A stretch of 60,000 nucleotides of DNA from Chrysomallon squamiferum. Its lineage: Eukaryota > Mollusca > Gastropoda > Neomphalida > Peltospiridae. The position numbers were made by a program, and so were the translations under genes. The DNA is taken from assembly GCA_012295275.1 (NCBI GenBank), contig CM022665.1, forward strand, positions 35,732,022-35,792,021, written 5' to 3'. Below the pieces are notes generated by a model. The model saw only the letters and a list, made by a program, of their open reading frames with translations. It did not search any database and was not told where the DNA came from. Of this stretch, positions 24,283 through 38,485 are shown in pieces; within the stretch, counting starts at the first letter, position 1; each line of letters begins with the position of its first letter.

Positions 24283-25185
24283 TTAATATATTATGCGATA
24301 GAAAAATTCAGGTATTAAATTTAATATTTGGTTATACACTGGTAGAAAATACACAGTACATTAATTTTAATATGATACAGTATTATATATTTATGATATT
24401 AAATATTAAAATCAATTTGATATGAAATGCATATTTAATGTAAGAGATGGAGTAATAATATTTTATCTAAAAATTCTGTTTCAGTTTCTCTTCACAGACA
24501 TTGTATATAAAACTGATGTTACATACTGAATAAAGTGCATGTTCAAATTATTCTGAGAAGGCTGAAAATATTTTTTATTTTTATTTTAAATAATTGTGAA
24601 AACTTAAGATGTAATGTAATTATATATATATATTATATATAATAAATATATAAATAAATAAATAATAATAAAATAAATATAAAAAGAAGTGAGTCCATTT
24701 ATGTGAAAATGAAATATGAATTTTTAAAAAATAAACAAAACACATATTGATAAGGAATCAGGAAAAATAAAAAATATATATATAAAAAAGTAGTAATAAA
24801 CCCTCAAAAGCTGATAATAATTCATAAGACACATGGAAAAACAAAAACACAAAACAGAAAAACCCAGCAGAAGGATGAAACACTGGATATTAATAAAATC
24901 CTCAATCTTAAAGATGTCATTTATTTCTATGTATGAAATAAGGGCGCAGAAAAAATTAAACTAATAACAACAGTCAAAATCATAATAAACAAAATAAAAT
25001 AAATAAATAAACAAAAACAAAACTGTCAGTCTTCAAGTATTCTTATCTGCTTATAATAAACTTACAAAGACTGGACTTAAATAAAATAAAATATTTGCAA
25101 GTATATAATAAAATATATTCAGACCTTTTGTACATTTTAATCCTCGTAGCATTCCATACTTTGTGATTTTCCCTCACCCTTCTTT

Positions 25186-25346
25186 TCAGGAATTTTGGTG
25201 GTTGTTTATAAAAAGCCATGTTTCAGTAACATTGTCCACCAAATTAGTTATTGAAATCATAAAATTTACATTTGTCAAAATTTTATATCCAATGTAGTCA
25301 TTTAGTGGCATCTTGTCATCTGAAAAATCAACCCTCATCACTTGCA
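25186..25346 (-). other. Possible orphan coding exon
   Basis: On the minus strand, TTGATTTTTCAG (a fair acceptor) is followed at about 25320 by an open stretch reading DDKMPLNDYIGYKILTNVNF and ending WLFINNHQNS before TGA. The composition is less AT-biased than the surroundings and amino-acid use looks protein-like. No domain is recognised and no partner exon was found. It may be a decayed or unrelated exon. Confidence 0.2.
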
Positions 25347-26315
25347 AGGTTAAAAAAAAAAGAGATAAAAACAAAACCATCAAGAAGATAGAACAATGTA
25401 ATGGCACATCTTTATTTAAAACCAGGTATAATAATCTATTTAAATTAAAAATACAATAAAAAGATAAAACACAGTCATTTCATTAAAATCTAACAAAAGA
25501 AATTTGATACAAATTACAAACATTGGCACAATCTTGAGTATGTAAATCAGATAATTCCAACACACAAGGTGATATTGAATTTTAATTTGTGAAATTGTTC
25601 AAAAAAAAAACAAAAAAAAAAAATATTTTTTTTTTAATAAACTAAATTAATAAAGTAATAAAATAATAAATGTAATAAAATAAATTAATATCATAATAAT
25701 AAATAAAGTCAAATTAATTAATAATAAATATAACAAAAAATATAAAATTATAAAATAATTTAAAAATAAATGCAATGATAAATTAAATTAAATGTTTTTT
25801 GAAAATACAGTTCATAGAATCAATTTCATGAATATAAATATTCATAATTTGGGATTCTATTTATATGTATTTTTTGCTATATTTATTTTTATGTTATTAA
25901 AACTGTAATTGTATGATCAACAATAAGACACCAAGGTAGTGAGATCATTATTATCTCTCTTCCTATATTATTTTAAAGCATAAATTTTCTTCTTTCTTGT
26001 ACATCTAACTGGTTGTTCAATTAACCATGAATATAAAAAAAAGTACAGAAAAAAGAAAAGACAAAAAATAAAAAAAGATATTTGTAGAAATATTGCATAT
26101 AAATGACAAATAAACACATATAATATTAGTAAAATCATCCTATGAGGAATTTTAAAAATTTGTAATGTCCTTATTTCTATTATTAATTTGAGTACCATTT
26201 TTTACCCTGTTTCTCCAAATTAGTCATTATGTCTGACTTTTTCTACAATTTAAGGCATATTTTAAAATAATAATAATAAAACACTATTAAAATCAATAGT
26301 AAGTCCGTAACAATA

Positions 26316-26338
26316 ATGTTAACAATAATAATAATAAC

Positions 26339-26375
<37 letters not shown>

Positions 26376-26418
26376 GTAGTAGTAGTAGTAGTAGTAGTAG
26401 TACTAGTAGCAGCAGCAG
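26316..26418. repeat. Compound (TAA)n(TAG)n(CAG)n trinucleotide array
   Basis: AAT/ATA run to about 26375, then TAG repeats to about 26409, then a short AGC run. Frame-reading of this array gives only artificial poly-Leu/Thr/Ile. Confidence 0.93.
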
Positions 26419-27354
26419 TATAAAATAAAATAAAAGTATGATGAAATAAAATAATTTTAAAAATATTTTTTGATATAAGCCTATACACATATAAAAAGAT
26501 GGATAACAATTTCTTCAAATTAATAATGAAAAAAGGACATTAAAAAGTCAGTGTTAAAAAACAGACAAAAAAAGAAACATCTATATAAATAAAATTAATT
26601 TAAGGATATGTACAAACATATCAGTGTATTATTAAATAAATATTGCACTTTATACATTGCACAATGAGTTTAAGTAGTAATAGCATATTTTAATATATAT
26701 ACATTTGTTCATATTTCATTCTAAAAGCATGGTCAACATGACAATTCATTTAATATTTTTCACTGATTATTTTAGCAAATCCAGATCAACTGGTACCAAT
26801 AAATATAATATGTATATACATACATACATACATATACATATTTATGTATAATGTCACATGAATTATATAAATATTTTCTATAGAAAATTAATTCAATGTA
26901 ATTCTTCACTAAAATGTTTTCAAAATCTCGTTTCAAATCTTGACAGAATTTTTTTTTTCTTTTTTTAAAATTTTCTTCAAATTTCACACTATAAATATTT
27001 ACAATATTAAATTAAAATACTTTTTCAAAAATTTAATTTGAGATTTGTTTTTAATGGCAAGTTTACAGCAGTAAATGTTATTTCTCCATCTTTGAAAAAA
27101 CAAAAATGATGAGAAAACAAAAAGAAGAAATATATATATAAAAGTAAATTTTCATGGTAAATTTTGATTATATATCAAAGACCAACCATTTGGTATACAT
27201 AATGTCTGTCTCCTATATATAAATCATAAAAATCCAAACCAACCTTATGTTCTAATGTTTATGACTTGAAGAAAAATGATTAAAGAAAAGATAAAAAAAT
27301 AATTTTATCTCTGATACATCAGGATTAGATTGATAGAGAAAGTTAAGAATAAAC

Positions 27355-27720
27355 AAAACTCTGAAATTACTAAAACTGATTACTGAAATGATTAAAATTG
27401 GAGGACATTATCTGTACTGGAATTCTAAAAAAATAATACTTTAATTATTTTAAGTTAATATGGACATTATCAAAAGTTTAAAATGAATTTATATATATAA
27501 AAAAAATGAAGATTCAAATGAATAAAAGTGGAAACTAATAATTCAGATTACCAAAGCTGGATAATTATACTGAAATGATCAAAATTGAAGACTAAAATAA
27601 TAATCTAAAATGATGAGAACCTGAAAAGGAAATGATCAAAGCTGGAATTTGAAAACAATGAAATTGGATCCTGGAATTATCGGATTTAAGTGAAATGGAA
27701 TTACCTCTAGGAAGGAAATG
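27355..27720. repeat. Degenerate tandem repeat, unit about 25-30 bp
   Basis: The motif CTGAAATGATCAAAATTGGA with variants recurs (for example 27360, 27382, 27571, 27626), separated by diverged copies. Confidence 0.55.
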
Positions 27721-27939
27721 ACTTACAGAAAACAGGAAATTGGGTTTACTAGTGTAATAAATAAATGGCTTACCAAATGTTGGCCTTTCTGTATTAATCA
27801 AGAGAAATAATTTGAATCATATGTTGGAGATTAATATCAATCACCAGTGTACATAATTAGACTTATCAGAGCAGATGAATCTTGTTTTAATAAAGATAGC
27901 AGATATTTATTAATTTGTAAATATAGTTCTCTTGTAATA

Positions 27940-27940
<1 letters not shown>

Positions 27941-27971
<31 letters not shown>
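27941..27971. repeat. (TG)n microsatellite
   Basis: Uninterrupted TG run of about 31 bp. Confidence 0.95.
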
Positions 27972-27976
<5 letters not shown>

Positions 27977-29510
27977 CTGACTTTACATGTATGTGTGTAT
28001 TTGTGTGTGATCTGTTTTCTATCATTTTGCATGGATGTTTCTATATATTTTTTTGGATATTATTTGTATAGATCAGGTTTATATACACAATTTAAATATT
28101 TTTGGAGATGAATAATTCTCAAAAAAAAGTGACCTATCAAAGTTTTGATATTATTTTAAAAAGTTATTTTCTAGTTTTCCAAGATTATAAGTAATTAGTT
28201 TTTTCAAAACAATACCCAGTAAATATTTTTTGCACCTCCAAGTATCTATCTTATGTTAGTATCTGTCTTCTTCAATAGCAGACTTGGTAACATTTCCTCA
28301 AAATAAATTTTTTCTTTCAGGTAACTTTATTTTAATGTATGAAAGAAGACTAATATTATTTGATTTTAATAATTTGATTAGTATACAAAATGTCTCCACT
28401 GCATCTGTACAGAATGATTTATAAATACATAATTGTGTCATGATTTCCCACACATTTTAAAAAATAAATCATTAGTCTTTTAATAAAGTGCCTAAAACAC
28501 ATTATAAGAGGTGAACATACATTATAACAGCATCCTCTTTTAAAATATGTTTTGGATTAAATGAGACAATGAGACAAAATGATCTGATTTACACAAACAT
28601 CTGTAGAAGAAAAAAGACAGAGAGAGAGATAGAGAGAGAGAGAGACAAAATGACCATCATAAAAATAAAGAAATTTGTTAATAAAAAGTGCAAACAATAT
28701 CTCTTAAAAACAGCTACTTTCTCTTTTAAATCTTAAAAGAGATATTTAGCTAAAAACCTTATAACAGAACTGTGTAATAAATATTATAATAAGCCTTCTG
28801 TTAACATCTACTATAGCAGTGTCAAATACTGAACTTTCTAGTGGTTTGTTTTCTGGTACTTCCAGAGTTATACAACCATCATATTCTTGCAAGTATCTTG
28901 TCCTGTATACATTTTGTATACCACCATTTATTTTTGTCTAGAACTTTCAAAATATATTGGCCTGCTACTGTTTTTACAGTACTTATATATATTCCTGCTG
29001 TTCTAGCATTCATAAAACCATACTTTTAATTTTTTCCAGTATTGGTTATTAAACATAATGTATACACCTAATTTTCCAAACTTTCCTGCATCTCTTCAGC
29101 AGCATGTATTTTCTTGTTTTTCCAATACTTAAATTATATTCTAATGCTTATACAATATATCTTCCTTTTAATTCATTTCAGTGTGTATATTGCATATTAA
29201 TTCCAGTTCTCAGTATGCATAGCTAGTGCTTCTGTTCCATAATCTAAATACTGATGCTGTGTTTTCAATCCATAGTTCATTCATAAACATAATGTGCTGT
29301 TTTTAATGATCCAAACTTAGTGTGTGCTCTCTTCACATACCTCTTTCATAAATATACTGACGGTTCTTCTTAGTTTCCAAATCCCAGCTTAGAAAGAATT
29401 CTATTAAACAAATTCTTTCTCTTGTAAAAATTAACTATAAGTAACCATGACTATTTCCTCTGAACGCCCAAAGTACAAAGACCAGCTTATCACTGCAAAA
29501 TATATAAACT

Positions 29511-29805
29511 TCCACAAACATATCCAGTAAAATCTCAGATATATTCTCAAAACATTACCATCTTAAGCTTACTAATACATTTCCAGAGAAATTTCTATTA
29601 TAAACTTACTGATATAACTTCCCAAAACATTTCAGGTGTAAGCTCAAATATATTTTTAAAATATTTCAAGTGAAAGCTCCCTAAAATATTTTCCACAACA
29701 TTTTCAGTGTAAAGCACATTAATATATTTTCCAGGAAACATTTCATCTGAAAGACCTTTCAAATACGTTCCAAAAGATTTTCAGTGTAAACTCATTAACA
29801 TCCCG
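29511..29805. repeat. Degenerate tandem repeat, unit about 36 bp, about 8 copies
   Basis: Diverged copies of a unit resembling AAAACATTTCAGTGTAAACT followed by CATTAATATATTTTCC fill this stretch. Unit lengths vary from 33 to 39 bp. It lies just downstream of the stop of the acyltransferase-like gene and would be in its 3' UTR if the AATAAA on the minus strand at 28927-28932 is used. Confidence 0.75.
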
Positions 29806-29916
29806 AACTGGTGTTAAAAACAAATTTTCTTGCCTTTCAGCAATAATGATCTTGTGAAGACATTCCAATTCTAATCTAAGAAAAACCAAACAAAGGGTCC
29901 TATTGTAATTTTTTCG

Positions 29917-30045
29917 TTATCTGCGCTCAGTTCTAGAGGATCCTGGTCTTGGAGAAGCCTCCATTTCATATTCCTCCATTGTTGATAGCTGCTGCTTGTA
30001 ACCACTGATTCGCCTTGTCTGAAATGCCTCTTGAATGTCATTAAC
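29917..30045 (-). CDS. Acyltransferase-like gene, last exon
   Basis: Acceptor TTATTTTGCAG. 42 residues (VNDIQEAFQTRRISGYKQQL and onward to SSRTERR) and TAA at 29919-29917. The frame is conserved with exon 4 (phase 0). Nothing identifies a C-terminal sorting signal. Confidence 0.87.
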   Translation of the reverse strand, partial: VNDIQEAFQTRRISGYKQQLSTMEEYEMEASPRPGSSRTERR

Positions 30046-31689
30046 CTGCAAAATAACAATGAAGATAATTTCAGGTAAATTATTGTAAACATAAGGTAAC
30101 ATAAAGGGTAAAGAACTTTTATTCTTCATAGTTTATAAAGTTATTTTCAAACTGAAACTGGTTTTAGATTTTATTCAAGACTGGCTGTGGATATAAAGGC
30201 TAGTTATAAACATGCACTGATGATTAGGTGGAATTCTAAAATAAACATATCATAATAAAATTACAAGGGCTAGCTACAAATAAGAATTGATGAATGGTTG
30301 CAGTTTTAAAATAAAAGATTTATTATTATGAAATGAAACAGAATAATGATTAAATTGTATCTGCAAATTGTACAGTGAGAATGCTTCCTTAATTATGTTA
30401 AATCTTATCTTTTGTTTATCTTATCAAATTGTTATTACAAGTTACAGTGTGAAAATGCAACCTTAATTAACTGTTATTATCATTATTATTATTATTAGAA
30501 TCTTTGGTTAATTTTTTCTATCTTTTTATTAACTGACTGCAAATTATATTAAAAAATAAATGAAAAATTCACTGGTAGTTCAATCATATCTTCTTCATTA
30601 TCAGTAACATGTTATTAGTAAATTATTATTACAAGCAACCAAGCGAGAAAACATCTCTAAATATGATATTACCTCAAGTTCTGGCCAAGATGGTAAAGCT
30701 GCATGAGTTGGGGATGGCTGGCTTGATGGTGGAGCAGTGGACAGTGGCCTAATTGTTGATGCCACTGATGTTGTAGACATTTTAGAGGAGACAGACATCG
30801 TTCTTCGACGAAATGGCCGCTGTGCTTTGTCAGGATCATTTTCTAACTCCTGAAATAATTATATATATATATATATATGAAAATAAAAAAGACAAAAAAA
30901 AAATAAAAAATAAAAATTTCAAATATTGAATTACTGCAGTATGTGTGGGCAATGTAAGGGGAATTAACTCTTCTTGTAAAAGAAACCAGAATTATAAAAG
31001 ATCATAGGCATTCACTGATTTCAAGTAAGATCCATTGAGTAGTATTAATAAAATTAAATTGAAAATAGTCTAAACATTTTCAAATTAAGTAGTATAATTA
31101 ATTTTTTTTTATAAATAAATCAATTGTAAATTTTTTATTTAAAAATGAAAGTATAATCTGATACCGTTCACTTCCTTCCCTTTCTTATCCTCCCTGCTTT
31201 TGAACACTGCAATACTGTCATAAGATATACATATTTTTATGTCTCACTCTCATTTTCTTTCCTCTCAAACTATACTTAAAAACCTACCTCTTCTGAAGAC
31301 ACATTGACAGCACCCTCTGTATCAATGGCTTTCTTGCGCCGTAACTCTACCATGAGTTCGCGGAACTGCTCCTTGAGGTTCTCAATTTTCTTGATGCAGT
31401 GGGTCTCATTGTGTGAGATCTTGTGGCAGGATTCTGACTCAACTTGTAGTTTGAGATCATGTAACTCATTCTGTATCAGAGACATCTGAAGTTGTAGCTG
31501 GTAATGTGTAAATAATAATAATATTTATTGTAATAATAATAACAACAACAACAATAATAATAATAATAAAATTAATAATAACAGTAGTATCCAATTATGT
31601 ATAGTATCAGTATTCTGTCTCTTTCTCTCTCCACTCACACATGCTGACACAGACAGATACATATATAACAAGGAGGGATAGACAGACAG

Positions 31690-31727
<38 letters not shown>

Positions 31728-33893
31728 GTTGTTTTATGCACATCACTGTATGTGCTTATATATGTTTGAGTCTGTGTAATTATAGATGCATACAGAGAAT
31801 CATGTAAGAAATATTTGTTGCATGTAACAACTGTTTTCTTAAAATGCTAATGACAGCAAGGTATGCTGTTGTTAACTGCTGTTATTAATAGAGTTGTGTC
31901 TTATTTTTGCATATATAAAATGAAATTTTTATGTACTATTGTACACAAGTGTAATCATTTATTTTTTAAAGACAGTAACTGTAATAAATGATTTAAAAAG
32001 GAAAAGAAAAAAAGATTTATATACATAGTGTCATAGTTGTTTTTTTAAATATTAAAATACCTGTTCTGAAGTGAGATCACTAATGGTGTAGTTAGACAGC
32101 AGGTGCATAGATTCTATACGGCGATGTAGTTGTTCACCAGGTATACGTCGATGTGCCAGCAGCTTTGACAGTGTCTCCATCTGCAGAGACAGACATGAAA
32201 GGAAATAATTTCATTAATAATGATATCTAAATTCATACATGATTATGCATGATAATTACTAAGAAATAAACCAAATGTTTTAGAACAATTTAATATTACT
32301 TCACTGGAATCTTGATTTTTATTTAGTACTGGTATTTATATAGAGACATACTAAAAGAGACATACAATATGCAACACAATATGGCTGCTTTCTGTCTACT
32401 GAATGAAAGCATACATTAACACAGAAAGAACAAAAGAGATAAAGCATTTTAATATATACTACATTCATGAATAAATAACCAAAGTAACCCACAGAATATT
32501 ATAGTGAACAATAACTAAAGATAATACATTTACCAGTAATGTAGTTGAAATACATATATAATAAATTAATTTCTTGGCCAAGTTAATCTATGTAACTCAG
32601 TAGTAAAGAGCTATGGTTTAAGATGTGGTATTCCTGTTCTAACCAGTCCTCAAGGACAAGGTTTTAGTTAAAAAGAAGGTACATATTAAAGATCCCTTGC
32701 TGTTAACTGATCAATTTGTCAATAAGAAACAGAAAAATGAAAAATATATAACACTGTTAATATTAAAAGATATAATCAAAGTTATTATTTTATTATATCG
32801 GCCTTAATACAAAATATCACAAAATTCACACACTAATCAGTAGATTTCTTATTTATTTATTTATTTTTTTGATCTATATTATTTAATATATAAAAAAAAG
32901 AATCATGAGTCTTTTATTTCAGATAAGATAGGGAAATAGAGATATGTGAAAAAGGTCAACATTACTTTTTTCATTTGAGTCATCTTTTTTTTTTAAAAAG
33001 ATTGATACTAAAAGAAAAAAGATGATAAAAAGTAACAAAGGAAATTAATGACTTTTCTTTCTGTAGTAATATTTTGAGAATAAAGACCAAAAAACATAAA
33101 AATTCCAAACCAAATAAAAAAACCCTCAAAAACAATTAAAAAAAACAAAATAATGACATATGCTCAGTGACATCATAAGATACGTACACACACACACACA
33201 CACATTCAAAAATAAACACATATAAACATATGTACACATAAATTAACACAGAGACATTACAAAACCAGACATTTAATTTGTTTTTGAAGATACAAATTAC
33301 TGATATGTAAGTTTTAATATAAATTCAGATTTTTGCTATCTATTATTATAAATATACACAAATCTTCTTAATACAAAGTCTTTAACTTTACACATAAAGA
33401 GCTGAAGAAAAACTAGTGACTATTACATAGCATAGGCCTACATCTCATTAATTCTGATTTATTTTAAATACCTGAGAAATAGTAACTGCAGTTATTATGG
33501 TTTCAGAATTTAAATATTTTTCAGGGGGTGGGGTTGTTTCTTATTTGAAAAAAGAAATGCAGTCATTTACAAAAGAACAAAGAATTCTTGAAAAACAACT
33601 GAGCTAAACATTTGAAAATAATTATTTTCAAACACAAGAGTTGGTATGATACAGTAAATTTGTTTGGCTATAAATGATAATTAGTTTTCAAAAAAATAAA
33701 AATGATAAATTTGTTTAAATATTGTTATGGAAAAACATACATCATTATATTTATATAATTAATTTCAAGTGATTTTCTTATTTGTTTATTGCTAACAGCA
33801 AAGAAAGTCAAAATATATAACAAGTCTGTGAAAAAACATGGGCCCTGCCATTATTCATTCTTTCTCTAGAATGTTTTATCAGCTGTAGAAATG

Positions 33894-33937
<44 letters not shown>

Positions 33938-36900
33938 CAAATAAATAAATAAGTAAATAACAAATAAGTATAAATCAAATAAAAAAAATTATATAAAAAT
34001 AATAAAAATATAAAAGAACAACAACAGTAACAACCCCAAAACAGCATATGGTTAATTGATAAAGACAAACTTATCAGTGATTTATGTGCTGATAACAAAA
34101 GTAAACAATTATTAATATCAAGAGTTATTTAATCTTTGACAAAGCTGCCCTGTTATTAGTAAATCCTGATAACATAAAACCCTACGAAAAAACCTTCCAC
34201 AATCACTTAAAAACAAAAATCGTTGATGCCATTACATGTACTGTTTAACTGTGGATAATACACGATTAATAATAATAAAATGATTATGAAAATGTCATGG
34301 TCAAGTTAACAATTTCTTTGACATACAAATACTTCAAACGTAATATTGATTTATTTTCCATTATCACCTATTGTATATAAAAAATTAGACATTTCTGCAG
34401 AAAGCCACGTCATTGTTGTATTAGCAACAATTTTAAAAACCTTCCCAGTGAGTGGAATGATAATTTCATGTAAGGTACCAGGTGGAATGGGAAATATCAG
34501 TGTGTTGATCAATGTAAAATCAGTTAATAAAATGTTGTTAACATGAACTAAATTAATACTGGTCATTACAGTTTCCAGCTCATCTAATAAGCCAGATATT
34601 AAACACTGACCGATAGATTTAACTTAACAGAACTGAAAACAAGTAAGTGTATTAGTTGTCACTGTGATAATTATGGGAAAAGTGACAGAGTCCTGAATGG
34701 GCTGCAGTGCTGATTAATTGTATGTATATGGAGAGAGAGAGTGAGAGAGAGAGAAAAAAAAATAAATAAAAAAAAATATTAATAAAAACAAAAAATAACA
34801 AAAAAATAACAGAAATATAATAACAAAGCCAATGAAAATGATGATGATGGTGATAATAATAATCATAGTAACAATAATAATAATGATAAGATGAAGATGA
34901 AGTAGAAGGAAAACAACAACACGTACATATAACAATTCTAATTTTAATACCTGGTAACCATCAAGTAATAATTATTATAAATGGTTAAAAGAAAAACAAC
35001 AACAAAAACCCTCGCTAAAACAAATGTAGAGTAACTTGTCCACAATTATGATGAAACATAAAACCAGTGATGTAAATATAGTTGATAATAAACACCAGGG
35101 ATTCTCAAGTGTAAATACACTGTAACCATTGCTACATGATAAAATTAATATCATGGCAATAAATTTCCTAGATTATGACAGATCAAAAAGCAGGCAATAT
35201 GAGAAGAAGACTAAACAGTGTTTTCAGAACATGAGGCTATGAAGGGTTATGGAGAGCAGTAACCATTAGAGAATAATAAAATTAATTTCCAGTGAAAGAA
35301 GAATTTTTAAATTTTTTTCCAGAATTGTGTGATACATAAATAACACTTGTCAAGAAAATATAAAGTTTGATATGCATGGTAAAATGATTTGAAAAAAAAA
35401 AAAATAAATACTTGAAATAATAATGAAATAAGTGCCTGTGTTATGTTTAAATATCAACTGTATGAAGGATAATTATGGTAAGGTATTCTGTCAAATCATT
35501 CAACACAATTTTGAAAGAAAAATGCATGGCACTAGGTTGGAGAGGAAAGTTGAAGGAAAAAAATGAATGAATAAATAAAATTTAATATTTAATGAAATGT
35601 TGAATTCCAAAGTCTGAATTAGTTTATTCATTAGCAATATAACAAATGCAGAATTAAAAAAAAAATGATAAATATGAACTACATTAATCTACAGTTTAAA
35701 AGAGAGCCATCACTGCCAGTCTGATAGAAAACAGATAATAGATGTCATGACTTTATAACACCACGCTGTAAAGGGAGGATGCATTCTCTGATCCAGTGTG
35801 CAGCATGGGAAATAATTCACAGTAACTGGACAAAACTAAAACCATCAATCAAACCAACCTCACCTGGCTCTGGTTTTACCACCAAGAACATTAGCAATCA
35901 ATAAAAACTGAAAAAAATAACAACAACACAGCAATATCTTTCTAAATCACTAACGAAACATATGCCATTTGGCACTTAAAGCAAACAGAGAATATTTAAA
36001 TATTTTATTACCCTGTGGTAGGCAAACACCAGCAGTTACTGTGTATCCTTTTTAATGAGGACTGGCAGTGTATCAATAATCTCACTTAGAAAACTAAATA
36101 TTGTGACTGGACTTCTAATCATGGTAATGAATATTTATTTATTATTAATTACAGAGAGAAATAAACTAATTAATTTTATAATAAGGCTGATAATATTTAT
36201 GATAAAATTAACAGTTGCAGGAGATATGTATTTAATAAGTGCTTGGCCCATTACCTAAATTAACATTTTTTTAGCTGGTATCAGAGAGTAAAAATAATGC
36301 AGAATCCCTTTCTGTCTCTTCCCCTCCCTGATCTCTCTTTATCTCCCCTTCTCTCTCTTTTTCTCTTAAAAATTTCTACTAATCAGTCCATAGTTTAATG
36401 TTACAAATATTTTTAAACCTTAATTAATTAATAATGTTATGATTAAAACAGCAATAAAATGGTAATTCTTGCTGGTATTTTATGGCATAACTATAATCTA
36501 AACTTGGCAAAAGGTAATAAGAATGTATATACAGTTAATTACCACAAGGCCAGTTGTTTATGATTAGGCCCTTGGAATGACTGAGAACTACATAAACAAC
36601 TGCACCAACAGCCAAAATTGTACTTAAAGTTCTGAAAACCTAAAGCAAAATCATTCAAATACCATGCCACTATTATTTTTTGCATAGTTTGTATTAAGTT
36701 ATAGAATTAAATGTCACAACCAAGATATCCCAGTTGAATAAAATATCCAAACATTCTTTTATTTATTAAATATTCCTCTATGACCAAAAAATCTAGACAT
36801 AATGATCCATTTAGATTAACGCATAAATAATCAAATAGTCAAACTTAAAAATCATTATAAAATCAAATATTCAAATAATAATGAATTTCCATATCTATAT

Positions 36901-38446
36901 TTAAAGATAATTATAATTTATAGTATCAAAAAACAAAATACTATTCTTTTAGAATGAAATAGTAATATACCAATCTGTATTTTGTTAAAAAGCACTGAAT
37001 AATCATAGATCAAATACACAATTATTTCATGTCTAGAAACATTAACCAACTCACTCATCACCAGAAATATGATTCTAGTTTGGGATGTGATATACAAAAT
37101 CATTTGGCATGTCAAACCAGTCTGTGTTAGACAGTCTGTTTGTTATTCTAATGAACACTGGAAAATCACCATAAATATTAATGTTTATTTCAATGGCAAT
37201 AGTTTAGTTTCATTGTCCTGTCACACAAAAATAGTTTTATATCAGTTTTTATTCTCAGTTTCACATATTTCATGCACTAAATCATAGTTCTAGCATCTAA
37301 TATGTTGAATTTGTTAAGCAAAAAGAAAGGAAAATTTAACCTCAGTTTAAAAGTACACTTATTTGCTTCTAACCAAATAAAGGTAATTTATGTATGCCTG
37401 TGTGTGTGTAACAAATTATTTGTATTTTATTGTCAAATAATGATTTATTAACACAAATTTTATATAGAAAATTAAATTCCATGGCAGTAATAATGCCCAA
37501 GTTGTTTCTGAACCTCAGGATATGTCCCACATTATTTACAATTTGTAGAAACTGTCACACATAATATTATAATGACATTCAGTAAGCTTTAAGATAAAAC
37601 TCATGTATTCAGGTTGTCAGTTATGCAATAATGTAGTGAAGAATGTTCTCGTTCTGTCAATCAAAATACCAGTAATCCACAAATGTATACATATGAGCTT
37701 ACAGCTAACATATATTTAATGTGTATCTAACATACTTAGGCAGAAACAGACAGCTGAAAAACATTTTGATCTTTATACTGAGTAAACTTTTGGTGGATTA
37801 TTTTATTTATGGCTGAACATTGGCCTATGCTGATAATAAAGAAATAATTTTGTATTATTACTTTGTCAATAGAAAAGTAAAAAGCAAAGCCTGATCTAAA
37901 CATCGGTTTTACAATGATTTATTCTTTAATAGTAAAGATAAACAAGGAAAAATTAATAAATCATTGGCAAAGCTTTCTGTATCTGTCAGTCTGCATTTAC
38001 TTTTCCATTTAAAATATATTTCTGTATATAGTGTATGGACATAAAAAAAAAGGAAAACAAGAATCTCTGTGCATATCGTCAGGTTCACAATTATATTGTG
38101 ATACTTTGTTATTAGTAAACATTGGTGGCCAGTAACAAATAAAATAACATGTATTTAAGTTTTTTATTTGTACAGCTGCAAATACTTTTTAAGCGATATT
38201 GTATTCAAATAAGCTTTATGATGAGATTAAATGTATTCACATTGTCAGATCTGTTGTAATCTGCTGTTGGGATTTTCCTAATTCTGTCAGTCAAAAAAAC
38301 CCACTGATCCACAAATTCTGACAGGTAAGCTTAAAGATGAATCATGTTTTAGTTAGCACTAGTGTAAAAGGGTGAGAAAATGGCTTTGAAAAAGTAAATA
38401 TATAAAAGGAAGGAATGAAATAATAAAAACAGGAATTTTTAAAAAA

Positions 38447-38485
<39 letters not shown>

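Larger units (their letters stand above)
20715..29916. other. Region between convergent genes
   Basis: The RWD-RING gene (plus) and the acyltransferase-like gene (minus) end toward each other. The interval holds poly(A) signals, CA repeats (21964-22028, 22939-22964), compound TAA/TAG/CAG runs (26316-26418), a TG run (27941-27971), a GA-rich tract (28617-28645) and the tandem arrays listed separately. One minus-strand open stretch near 25186-25346 is exon-like but unassigned. Confidence 0.5.
30046..32060 (-). other. Short introns of the acyltransferase-like gene
   Basis: Intervals 30046-30672, 30850-31287 and 31498-32060 lie between the last exons. The last contains AAT-type and GA-type microsatellites (31508-31571 and 31693-31724). 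No other gene seen. Confidence 0.75.

Noticed and set aside
26243-26518. Open frames of poly-Leu/Ile/Thr
   Set aside because: They translate a TAA/TAG/CAG microsatellite.
27837-28071. His/Thr or Cys/Val repeat frames
   Set aside because: Translation of a TG/CA dinucleotide run.
34346-34566. Opposed open frames inside the large intron
   Set aside because: Both strands are open over the same 200 bases, neither has a recognisable domain, and splice sites are unclear.
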